In this document: positions 24,583-33,259 of the stretch, in pieces | Numbering within the stretch: the first letter of the stretch is position 1 | How the letters are laid out: every line of letters starts with the position of its first letter | DNA from: an uncultured Flavobacteriales bacterium | Lineage (GTDB): Bacteria > Bacteroidota > Bacteroidia > Flavobacteriales_D > Parvicellaceae | Assembly: GCA_938075455.1 (NCBI GenBank) | Contig: CALJHN010000010.1 | Location: 1-64,000 of the forward strand | Length of the DNA: 64,000 nt | Direction of reading: 5' to 3' | Program-made: the position numbers and the translations under genes | Notes under the pieces: generated by a model | What the model was told of the DNA's origin: nothing | Database searches by the model: none | The model's input: the letters and a program-made list of their open reading frames with translations, nothing else

Positions 24583-27500
24583 TTAAAAATCTAAAGATAA
24601 AGATAGTTGTTTAATTGATGGCATTAGAATTTTATCGTCTATACCATATCCCCAATCTAGTCTTATATAATAGCCAAATATTCTAGATCTTAGCCCAAAT
24701 CCATAGCTATAAATTATAGGTTCTTTTTGACTTTTAATATTTATTGTATAATTATGTCCATTTATTATAGAGCTATTAAATGAATTCTCTGTTGAATAAG
24801 GTGTTTTACCAGTCCATGCAGATCCAATATCTCCAAAACCAATTACCATAAAATTTTCTAAAAAGTCAGAACTTAAAGGTTTTTTTGAAAAGTAGCTAAA
24901 TAGTGGTATCCTCAGTTCATTACTTATGGCTATAAACGAATTTCCATTTCTAGCATTTTGGTAAAACCCTCTTATTGGAGAAGCAATTGTTTGGAATTGA
25001 AAATTTATGTTAGGATCTGGAAGTATACTTGGGTCAAAATTAGCCCAGAGATATCCATCAACTCCCCCTAAGTAGTATAGAAGCCTTTGCGAGCCTAAAG
25101 ATGTACTTGCAGCTATTCTTGATGCAAAAACAATATTTCTATGTATTTTTTGATAGTTTCTCAGATCTAATCCTAAAACAAAAAAATCTGTATTAGGGTT
25201 TAATAATTCATTGTATCCTTCTACCCAAGTTTTGAATTTAAAACCATTATTAATATTTAATGATATTGGTCTTGTAACATCAAATACATATTCAAGAAGA
25301 CCTCCAAAAAGTATAAAATTATCATTTGGTGTTTTTAAGGTTGTTGGAGAATTACTTAATGTAGTTACTTTGTCAAATCTTAAATTAGTAGTCATTCTTA
25401 GACTACTAACTTCGCTAAAAGGAAAAGAGAACTGATGTTTTATATCACTAACAACAGTTTTTTTTATGATGTCGTCGCTATATATATCTTCAAATGATTG
25501 TCTAGACACCTGAGTTCTTTGATCAATTCTATTTTTTAAGTTTTCATAAATGGCAATTAATCCAATATTATTTAGTTGAATAGGGCCTTTTAATCCCCCA
25601 CTTATCTTATAATCTTCGAAAACATCTTTTGCTTGAACTAGTGTAAAACCATCAAACCCTGCATTTTTAAACCCCGAACTACTGTATCTCTGATAAGCTT
25701 GATTATTAAATGTTGGATTTAATTGCATTATAAATTCACCAATTGTAAAATTTAGATTGTAAATTTTTTGACTAGGTAACTTTATATTATGGTTTTTTTC
25801 AAGTTCAGACTCTTTGAGATCTTTAGGGTATAAAAGTTGTTTTTTTTCATCCTCAAATCTATAATTATAGATGTCAACTTTTTCTTTTTCTGATAAAGAT
25901 GCAGTATTGACATCTGAACTCACACTTTTGTTATTTATGCTTTTGAAGTAAGTATTTGAAGAATGATTTTCAAACATAGTGAAGTTTTTTTTGTCGCCTA
26001 AGTAAAATTTATAATTGTTATTCCTACGATATAATAAACCATACAGAGAATTTTTTGAACTAAAATCAATCTCTAAAGAATTTCTGCTAAAGTGAGATAA
26101 TTGGTGAGTACTACTTATGTAGCGATAGTGAATAATGGTGTCAATATGGCTTATAGTACTATCTACTATTGTTTGAAAATGATTATAAATTCCATTTACA
26201 TCGCTTAAAAAATTATAGTTGTTTTTGGTGGTTGGCTGAGGTTGTATTTCGTTATAATCTTCAGTATTTGTTAATTGAACAATTTTTTTGGTAATACTGC
26301 TTATTTTGAATAAATCGTAATTATTTTTAAATAAATTATACTTTTTATTGTTGAAAGGCCTATTAGAACTAAAAATTATTTGATTGGATCTTGGCATATA
26401 TTTGGGATCTAAATCATCAAAAATATCATTGGTCAACTGATCATAGCTATTTCCTAAAACAGTGTACTCAAAGATGTCAGAATAGCTGTCTTTAACTGCA
26501 GATAATATCATTTTTGTTCCTTTTTTGTTATAAGAAGAACTCAATATTTTTTCTAATCCCAATAAATATTTTATATTTTTTTTTTGATTTAAAACATCGT
26601 AAAGATTTAAAGTAATACCTCCTTTTTTCTCTTCAAATATTGCCAAAACTTTATCACTTGGGTGCCAGTCTATAATAGGGTAAGATAGGTCTGGAATTCT
26701 ATTCAGCTTATAATCTCCTTTGATTATGGTTTGTATTTTATTTTCTTTAATATTGAATATTTTGACTTTATATTGTCCAAGATAATGTTCTGAAAAAGCA
26801 ATTTTTGAACCATCAGAATTAATTTTTAATTGTCTAATAATTCTATTTTTTTTAGTTTTTATATTTAATTCATTTTCAGTTGGTTCGATACAATTAACCA
26901 CATCGTTTGAATATTGTATTTTAAAATGGTTAATGAAATCTTTTTGAATCATTTCAGAAGAAACACCTAATACATAAATAAAGCCACTTTCTACACTTTT
27001 GCTAACCTTCATCATGTACATTAAATTTGGAATCATATTTTTCCCAAAAACTATATCTATATATCTCCATAATCCATGTCCATACAATCTAGATTCAAGA
27101 TTGCTTAGTGATTGAAAACTTTTAGTTTTTCCGCTTAGAATTAAATCTTTAAGTTCAGAATCTAAATTTGTGTTCCAATCATGAGAAAAATAATCTATTA
27201 AGCCTTCTTTAAACCAAGAAGGCAGGTTAATAAATGTTGTGTTTTTAACAGTCTGCTTCCAATCAGTACCGTAAAGTACTTTGTTAACTAATATTTCTGC
27301 AACTCCACGTTTAATTTGATTTTTAAAATCTACATGATTTCCATTGAAGTATAAAAATATTTTTTGACCTTCAATATTAGAAGTTCCACCAATATTTGAA
27401 GAAATCTCATTAGTTAGACCTATGTTGCTCTGTCTGAATTTACTTTGACTGTTGTAGATTATCAGATGAATTTTTTCCTCAATAGAAAAATCTATAAATT

Positions 27501-27726
27501 TTTCTAATTTTCTTTGATATTCATAGGCTGTTTTTGCTGCAAATTTTGCATGTTCTCTACCTCCTTGAGAAAAATATACTTTAGACCTTTCAAATTCAAA
27601 AGATTGCCAAAAAAATGAATTGTATTGAACTCTGTTTTGACCAAATGGAATATTAGATCCTGAATAATACTGTGAAAAAACAGAATAACTACTAATAATT
27701 AACAATATGACTAAAATTTTTTTCAA
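24583..27726 (-). CDS. large outer-membrane protein: degenerate peptidase-like domain, TolB-type propeller and C-terminal beta barrel
   Basis: At 1047 residues it starts at a TTG (27726), giving the signal peptide MKKILVILLIISSYSVFSQ. Residues 40-270 resemble a gluzincin-like domain, but the expected HExxH helix reads RGVAEILVNKVLYG, so hydrolysis is doubtful. LPSWFKEGLIDYFSHDW does keep the family's downstream Glu helix. Residues about 285-560 have TolB/PD40-like strands (IRQLKINSDGSKIAFSEH, DDLDPKYMPRSNQIIFSSNRP). The last 350 residues alternate aromatic beta strands and end in LSLSLDF, typical of an outer-membrane barrel with terminal Phe. It likely sits in the outer membrane with a periplasmic domain. 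Its function is unknown. Confidence 0.7.
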   Translation of the reverse strand: MKKILVILLIISSYSVFSQYYSGSNIPFGQNRVQYNSFFWQSFEFERSKVYFSQGGREHAKFAAKTAYEYQRKLEKFIDFSIEEKIHLIIYNSQSKFRQSNIGLTNEISSNIGGTSNIEGQKIFLYFNGNHVDFKNQIKRGVAEILVNKVLYGTDWKQTVKNTTFINLPSWFKEGLIDYFSHDWNTNLDSELKDLILSGKTKSFQSLSNLESRLYGHGLWRYIDIVFGKNMIPNLMYMMKVSKSVESGFIYVLGVSSEMIQKDFINHFKIQYSNDVVNCIEPTENELNIKTKKNRIIRQLKINSDGSKIAFSEHYLGQYKVKIFNIKENKIQTIIKGDYKLNRIPDLSYPIIDWHPSDKVLAIFEEKKGGITLNLYDVLNQKKNIKYLLGLEKILSSSYNKKGTKMILSAVKDSYSDIFEYTVLGNSYDQLTNDIFDDLDPKYMPRSNQIIFSSNRPFNNKKYNLFKNNYDLFKISSITKKIVQLTNTEDYNEIQPQPTTKNNYNFLSDVNGIYNHFQTIVDSTISHIDTIIHYRYISSTHQLSHFSRNSLEIDFSSKNSLYGLLYRRNNNYKFYLGDKKNFTMFENHSSNTYFKSINNKSVSSDVNTASLSEKEKVDIYNYRFEDEKKQLLYPKDLKESELEKNHNIKLPSQKIYNLNFTIGEFIMQLNPTFNNQAYQRYSSSGFKNAGFDGFTLVQAKDVFEDYKISGGLKGPIQLNNIGLIAIYENLKNRIDQRTQVSRQSFEDIYSDDIIKKTVVSDIKHQFSFPFSEVSSLRMTTNLRFDKVTTLSNSPTTLKTPNDNFILFGGLLEYVFDVTRPISLNINNGFKFKTWVEGYNELLNPNTDFFVLGLDLRNYQKIHRNIVFASRIAASTSLGSQRLLYYLGGVDGYLWANFDPSILPDPNINFQFQTIASPIRGFYQNARNGNSFIAISNELRIPLFSYFSKKPLSSDFLENFMVIGFGDIGSAWTGKTPYSTENSFNSSIINGHNYTINIKSQKEPIIYSYGFGLRSRIFGYYIRLDWGYGIDDKILMPSIKQLSLSLDF

Positions 27727-27736
27727 TTTCCCATTT

Positions 27737-27744
27737 CAAAGATA
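27737..27744 (-). promoter_or_regulatory. -7 promoter-like element for the outer-membrane protein gene
   Basis: The minus strand reads TATCTTTG, matching TANNTTTG, ten bases before the TTG start at 27726. No -33 TTG is obvious. Confidence 0.3.
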
Positions 27745-27764
27745 GCTAATTTCATGCCATAGTT

Positions 27765-27772
27765 TAATTTTG
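27765..27772 (+). promoter_or_regulatory. -7 promoter-like element for the MBL-fold hydrolase gene
   Basis: TAATTTTG matches TANNTTTG and ends 16 bases before the ATG at 27789. It lies in the 62-base divergent interval. Confidence 0.35.
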
Positions 27773-27788
27773 ATTTTAAAACTTAAAA

Positions 27789-28430
27789 ATGCTCAAAGTA
27801 AAAAAATTCACTTTCAATCCCTTCTCAGAAAACACCTACATTGTAACAGACGAATTAAATAATTCTGTAATTATTGATCCTGGATGTTATTTTAAAGCGG
27901 AGCAAGATGAATTAGATAGCTATATTTTAAAAAATAGTTTAAATTTAAAATCCATATTACATACTCATAGTCATTTAGATCACATGTTTGGAACAGCTTA
28001 TTTGGCTCAAAAATACAATTTAGATTTATGGATTAATAAAGATGATTTAGCAACCTATCAATCGTATGAAAAAGTTTGTGAAGTTTATGGAATCCCTATA
28101 AAATTTGGTCCCAATCCTTCTCCTAAATTTTTTGATTTAAGTAAGGACTTAAATCTTGATGGTATAATATTTAAAGTATTATTTGTGCCAGGACATTCCC
28201 CTGGACATGTTGCATTTTATAATAAAGAGAATAACTTCTTAATTAATGGGGACTGTTTGTTTGAAAATAGTATTGGCAGAACTGATCTCCCAGGCGGAAA
28301 TCACCAGCAACTCGTAAATTCTATTAAAAATAAAATTTTTCTATTACCAGATGAAACTTTAGTTTATTGCGGACACGGTAATGAAACAACAATTAAAACA
28401 GAGAAAAACTCTAATCCTTTTCTCCGTTAA
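27789..28430 (+). CDS. MBL-fold metallo-hydrolase (glyoxalase II-like)
   Basis: A 213-residue metallo-beta-lactamase fold hydrolase. The binuclear metal site is complete: HTHSHLDH (HxHxDH), VPGHSPGHVAFY, NGDCLFENSIGRTDLPGG with the bridging Asp, and YCGHGNETT with the last His. The GRTDLPGG segment is typical of the YcbL/glyoxalase II-like group that hydrolyses thioesters, possibly methylglyoxal-derived. It is cytoplasmic with no signal peptide. The stop is 11 bases from the convergent T9SS gene's stop. Confidence 0.92.
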   Translation: MLKVKKFTFNPFSENTYIVTDELNNSVIIDPGCYFKAEQDELDSYILKNSLNLKSILHTHSHLDHMFGTAYLAQKYNLDLWINKDDLATYQSYEKVCEVYGIPIKFGPNPSPKFFDLSKDLNLDGIIFKVLFVPGHSPGHVAFYNKENNFLINGDCLFENSIGRTDLPGGNHQQLVNSIKNKIFLLPDETLVYCGHGNETTIKTEKNSNPFLR

Positions 28431-28441
28431 AAATATATAAA

Positions 28442-31400
28442 CTAATTAATCATCAATTTTTTAGTTCTAATATTTCCATTTTGGGTTGCCTTTACGATGT
28501 AAATTCCTCTACTAATATTTTCGATATTAATATTTTGATTTTTATTAGAGAAGTTGTTTCTATAAATTACTTTCCCGTGCAGGTCTAATATTTCAATTTC
28601 TGTTTCAGCAGATAAATTTGTCATTTGAATTTCAAACGATCCATTATTTGGATTTGGATATATTTTAAAATCTTCAAAAATTTGATTTTCAACCTCTAGA
28701 CAAGCATCTACATATACAACTGCTTCTTGCATTTCACTATAACAACTTATCGTAGAAATATCCCAGTTATAGAAAAAATAATAAAAGTCAGTAGAACCAT
28801 TCGATGCTTGAGTGATGGATGCTACATTACCATAATCGTATGGATAGGAAGCATTTGTTGTATTTCTATATAGAGATAATGTACCTGGACTAATAGCAGA
28901 AATATACATCCCATATCCGAGACCAGCTGGTATATTTACACCAATTGGCACTTTAAACCCAATATTGCCAGGTGTTGTTATCGTGTAGGTTCCATTAAAC
29001 AGAGTGCTTCCTAAAATACTTTGAATAATAATGCCTACTGTTCCAGTATCATCAGGATATATAGTAACAGAGTCAATAGTTAGGTCACTATAGACATCAA
29101 ACATAAGTCCTTCTGTAAATAAATTATAGTAGCCTCCACCGCCAAAAGTATTATTGGCAGCTCCCATATTTCCAGGGGCTAGTTCCTTATAAGCGACAAA
29201 TACACTAGTTGAAGTATTAATAGTATCAGTTTGCATTATATCTCCAGTCCCAATAAAATTATCATTACTATCAAACCAGTCAAAATCTACACCTGCAGGA
29301 CCAGAGGCTACAAGAGTTGCAATTTGGCCATTTGGATTGAAAACATCTACACATATAGTATCGTCAGTCACTGTTGGGGCTATTGGTGTATAGTAGTTTT
29401 GAACTTCGATAATAGATCCATATGCATCATTTGCAGAATTATCATCATTTGGCAGGTTAGTAGTAAAGTCAAAACTATATGTTCCATCTTGGGTTAAATC
29501 CACAGGAAGAGTAAACGTATATATTAATGAATCTCCCGGTTGTAAGGTGTCAAAAACTGTTTCCACAATAGGAGTTCCATTAAGAGTATACTGAACGGTA
29601 AACCCAGATTGAGGTAAGTAACCAAAGTTAAAAATAGTAGCTGTAACTACAGAGCTATCCACTTCACATCCGGTAGACGCAGAAGGCAAATTGGCAACTA
29701 TAACACCAATATCATTTTGGGGACCTTCTTTTACTATTAAATCATCAACCAAAATATCATTATAAAAATCATTAGTAGAACCGCCTGACTCTCCTCTAAA
29801 CCTTAAGTAGATTATTCCGGACATATCAAACCCTAGTAAAGGGAAAGAATAAGTAGACCAAGACTGATTAGTATTATCTAGAATAGAGTCTATTGTTAAC
29901 CAACTTACTCCATTAAATGCCTCAACAAATAAAATATTTGAGGGACTTGGATTAGTTGTGTTAAAGCAGAAATAGTCAAATTCAATCTGAGGACTTAATA
30001 GCGAAGACATATCTACAGGAGCAACTTCCATAACAGTCCCCTGATCTGTAGCTGAAAAATCTATCCAAGCATACGATCCTGCAGGTCTTCCGTTATTAGC
30101 AGCGTCATAACCTGGAGTACCGGTGAATTGCCATCCATCTCCAGTGATTGCACTCTGAGACCAACAAACTGGCAAACTTCCTTGAGAAAAGTCTTGAGTA
30201 TATGGAGCAATAAATGCTGTACAATTTGTTGTAAAACTAATTGGTCCAGTTATAAAACTTGAATCACCTGCTGTGCATAAAGATTGAACATAAAAATCAT
30301 ATGTTGTTGCAGCAGATAACCCACTAAAGACCAAAGTGTCGTTATCTATAACTGTTAAATGGCTAGTGTCTGGACTTACTCCACTAGGTGTTAGATAAAC
30401 ATTCCAAAGTGAATCCGTAATAAAAGTTGACCAAGAAACTGTAGCACTATCCGTTCCAATATAACTTACATTTAAATTTTGGGGTTGAGGACAACTAGGT
30501 ATTGGAACTATTTCAAAATTGTCAAACATTACATCATTATCTTCAGGATCGTCTACTGTTCCCTCTGTTGCCCAAATAGCAAATTGAACAATTCCAGAAT
30601 CGTTTGGAAGTGCAATAATTTCATGATTCCCACCAGTGCTTGTGGTATAATTATTATTAAAATTAGTTAATCCACTCCATGAACTACCACCATCTCTTGA
30701 AATTAAAACTTCAACTCTATCATCAGAACCTAGAGTTCCAGGATTACTAGTAGGCCAATCAAAAACTCCAAAATCAAATTCTATTTGGAATGGCCCACCA
30801 GATGACAAGTCATATTGTGGAGATAAAACCCATTCATTTTTTCCAGTAGTGAATAGATTAATTTTTACAGCACCAGTAGTACCTACATTTCCAAACCCAT
30901 CTGTTGCCCAAGAACTTGTTCCTATGCCAGAAGGTCCTGTCGAAGGATCTCCATCACCAGCCTGATCCCAGCAATCATCGGGTGGAAATCCCATACTAAA
31001 ATCTTCCAAATTTGGGGGTGTTATAGCACCACAAGGAGTTGTAAAAGTAAATGGCCCAGCCCAATAACTTTGATCAATAGAGTCACAAATAGCTTGAACA
31101 TAAAAATCATAATCTGTGTTTGGAATTAAAGAGCTTATTGGGGATCCAAGATTATTTGACGTAGTATCAAAAACTCCACTTCCTAATGTAAATCCAGAAA
31201 CTCCCCATTCTACCCCCCATAGTGTTTCACTTAGAGCTGGTAACCAAGAAACAGATGCACCTGAAGCTGTAATAGAGTCAATTGAGATTGTACTTACTAA
31301 GGGTCTTGGGCAAGTAGGGGCCTCTCTTATAAATAAATTGTCAACTAAAATATCATTGTAATAATCGTTTGAAGCACCACCTGATTCCCCTCTGAATCTA

Positions 31401-33253
31401 AGATTAACTATTCCAGAGCTATCGAATCCAACTAATGAAAATGAGTATGGATTCCATAAAGAAATATTATTAATGTCAAGAGAATCAACCGTATTCCAGG
31501 TGTTATTATTTCTAGCTTCTAAAAATAAAATATTTGGAGGTGTTGGATTTGTTGTATTAAAGCAAAAATAATCAAATTCAACTTGAGGAGCTGTTAAAGC
31601 AGAAACATCTACAGATACTACTTCCATAACAGTTCCTTGATCAGTGGCCGAAAAATCTATCCATGCATAGGAACCTGCAGGCCTTCCATTATTAGCAGCG
31701 TCATATCCTGGAGTTCCAGAAAATTGCCAACCATCTCCAGAAATAACACTTTGTGTCCAGCAATTTGGTAATGTCCCAGTACTAAAATTTTCAGAATAAG
31801 GAGCAATTGCTAGTCCGCAAAGTGTAGAAAATGAATAGGGGCCACTAAGAAAACTCGAATCTCCAGCAGAACAGATGGATTGTACATAAAAGTCATATGT
31901 TGATGAAGGATTCAATCCACCAATAAATAAAGTATCATTATTTACAGTAGATAAATGAGAAGAATCTGGGTTAATTCCAGAAGGCGTTACATATACATTC
32001 CAAAGAGAATCTGTTCCAAATGTGGACCAGGTTAAAGTAGCACTATCTAAAGTGGAATTAATTAAACTTAAAAATTGAGGTTGAGGACAACTAGGGATAG
32101 GTACTACTTCAAAATTATCAAACATTACATCATTATCTTCAGGATCGTCTACTGTTCCTTCAGTTGCCCAAATAGCAAATTGAACAATTCCAGTGTCATT
32201 TGGTAGTGGAATAATCTCATGATTTCCACCTAGATTAGTAACATAGTTATTGTTGTAATTTGTAAGTCCAGTCCATGAACCACCACCATCTCTAGAGATA
32301 AGAACCTCAACTCTGTCATCAGAACCTAGAGTACCGGGGATGGTAGAAGGCCAGTCAAAAACTCCAAAATCTAATTCTAATTGAAATGGTCCTCCAGATG
32401 ACAAGTCGTATTGTGGAGATAAAACCCATTCATTTTTTCCAGTAGTGAATAGATTAATTTTCACAGCTCCAGTAGTACCTGCATTTCCAAAACCATCTTC
32501 AAACCAAGAACTGGCTCCAAGATTAGTAGGGCCACTAGAAGGATCGCCATCTCCAGCTTGGTCCCAGCAAGCATTTGGCGGAAATCCACCACTAAAATCC
32601 TCTAAATTTGGCGGTACAATAGCTACACATGGTGTTGTGAAAAGAAAAGGTCCGGCCCATGAGCTTGTATCTCCCAACCCACAAATTCCTTGAATGTAAA
32701 AATCATAATCTGTTGACCCCGATAAAGAACCTATAGGATAACCTAGAAAATTTGAAGTAGTATCAAATGTCCCCGTTCCTTGAATAAATCCAGAAACTCC
32801 CCATTCTATATTCCAAAGTGTTTCTAATCCACCAGCAATCCAGGTTAGAGTAGCTGAGTTAGCTGTTAAATTAGTCGTTCCTAGGGACGAAGGCGATGGA
32901 CATGTTGGACAAAACCCATAAGCATTTGAAGCCAATCCATTATGAACGCCGCTTGCAATGATTGCTCCATCTCCATCCGTAATATCCCATGAAACTTCAT
33001 TCGTCCATGATCCAGTAACCCAATTTGCTAATTCTATAGTATCGCCAATATTTGCAGAAAAATTTTCAACTCCAACTGACCCGGCAGCAATTGTTGCTCC
33101 AGTTATAATAGTATTACCATTGACTAATATATCAACAGCGTTCCCATTCCATCCATCTCCAAATGAATCAAACATATTAAATGTATGAATACATTGGCTA
33201 AATGAAAAAGAGGAAATAAAAAGAGAAATAATTAATAAATATTTTTTTTTCAT
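28442..33253 (-). CDS. giant T9SS-secreted multidomain adhesin-like protein (FnIII and jelly-roll repeats)
   Basis: The 1603 residues begin with a signal peptide (MKKKYLLIISLFISSFSFS) and an N-terminal module containing MFDSFGDGWNGNAVDI that is shared with the neighbouring giant protein. Residues about 115-1178 consist of two near-identical 532-residue blocks. Each holds FnIII (SATLTW ... DFYIQGICG), a MAM/jelly-roll-like domain (CWDQAGDGDPS ... MFDNFEVVP), FnIII, and a second jelly-roll (GDGWQF ... LRFRGESGG). A CARDB-like domain, an Ig-like segment and a type A T9SS sorting domain follow (FKIYPNPNNGSFEI ... GIYIVKA ... KKLMIN). It is likely a surface-attached or released adhesin or glycan binder. 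No catalytic residues are recognised. It starts six bases after the stop of the preceding giant gene. Confidence 0.85.
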   Translation of the reverse strand: MKKKYLLIISLFISSFSFSQCIHTFNMFDSFGDGWNGNAVDILVNGNTIITGATIAAGSVGVENFSANIGDTIELANWVTGSWTNEVSWDITDGDGAIIASGVHNGLASNAYGFCPTCPSPSSLGTTNLTANSATLTWIAGGLETLWNIEWGVSGFIQGTGTFDTTSNFLGYPIGSLSGSTDYDFYIQGICGLGDTSSWAGPFLFTTPCVAIVPPNLEDFSGGFPPNACWDQAGDGDPSSGPTNLGASSWFEDGFGNAGTTGAVKINLFTTGKNEWVLSPQYDLSSGGPFQLELDFGVFDWPSTIPGTLGSDDRVEVLISRDGGGSWTGLTNYNNNYVTNLGGNHEIIPLPNDTGIVQFAIWATEGTVDDPEDNDVMFDNFEVVPIPSCPQPQFLSLINSTLDSATLTWSTFGTDSLWNVYVTPSGINPDSSHLSTVNNDTLFIGGLNPSSTYDFYVQSICSAGDSSFLSGPYSFSTLCGLAIAPYSENFSTGTLPNCWTQSVISGDGWQFSGTPGYDAANNGRPAGSYAWIDFSATDQGTVMEVVSVDVSALTAPQVEFDYFCFNTTNPTPPNILFLEARNNNTWNTVDSLDINNISLWNPYSFSLVGFDSSGIVNLRFRGESGGASNDYYNDILVDNLFIREAPTCPRPLVSTISIDSITASGASVSWLPALSETLWGVEWGVSGFTLGSGVFDTTSNNLGSPISSLIPNTDYDFYVQAICDSIDQSYWAGPFTFTTPCGAITPPNLEDFSMGFPPDDCWDQAGDGDPSTGPSGIGTSSWATDGFGNVGTTGAVKINLFTTGKNEWVLSPQYDLSSGGPFQIEFDFGVFDWPTSNPGTLGSDDRVEVLISRDGGSSWSGLTNFNNNYTTSTGGNHEIIALPNDSGIVQFAIWATEGTVDDPEDNDVMFDNFEIVPIPSCPQPQNLNVSYIGTDSATVSWSTFITDSLWNVYLTPSGVSPDTSHLTVIDNDTLVFSGLSAATTYDFYVQSLCTAGDSSFITGPISFTTNCTAFIAPYTQDFSQGSLPVCWSQSAITGDGWQFTGTPGYDAANNGRPAGSYAWIDFSATDQGTVMEVAPVDMSSLLSPQIEFDYFCFNTTNPSPSNILFVEAFNGVSWLTIDSILDNTNQSWSTYSFPLLGFDMSGIIYLRFRGESGGSTNDFYNDILVDDLIVKEGPQNDIGVIVANLPSASTGCEVDSSVVTATIFNFGYLPQSGFTVQYTLNGTPIVETVFDTLQPGDSLIYTFTLPVDLTQDGTYSFDFTTNLPNDDNSANDAYGSIIEVQNYYTPIAPTVTDDTICVDVFNPNGQIATLVASGPAGVDFDWFDSNDNFIGTGDIMQTDTINTSTSVFVAYKELAPGNMGAANNTFGGGGYYNLFTEGLMFDVYSDLTIDSVTIYPDDTGTVGIIIQSILGSTLFNGTYTITTPGNIGFKVPIGVNIPAGLGYGMYISAISPGTLSLYRNTTNASYPYDYGNVASITQASNGSTDFYYFFYNWDISTISCYSEMQEAVVYVDACLEVENQIFEDFKIYPNPNNGSFEIQMTNLSAETEIEILDLHGKVIYRNNFSNKNQNINIENISRGIYIVKATQNGNIRTKKLMIN
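29720..32911 (-). repeat. tandem duplication, two copies with a 1,596-bp offset inside the T9SS gene
   Basis: The two copies are about 31,316-32,911 and 29,720-31,315. Three landmarks I measured all show exactly 1,596 bases of offset: ACAAGTCRTATTGTGGAGAT at 32401/30805, CTTCAGGATCGTCTACTGTT at 32137/30541 and CTATCCAWGCATA at 31657/30061. So most of the 532-codon unit has diverged without indels; a two-codon difference lies near the copy starts. Long runs of identical DNA remain, which implies recent duplication or gene conversion. Confidence 0.85.
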
Positions 33254-33259
33254 AACTTA

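Noticed and set aside
30479-33188. Several plus-strand open frames of 60-90 codons across the giant T9SS gene.
   Set aside because: They are shadows of the repeated, compositionally biased coding frame on the other strand and are partly copied by the 1,596-bp duplication.
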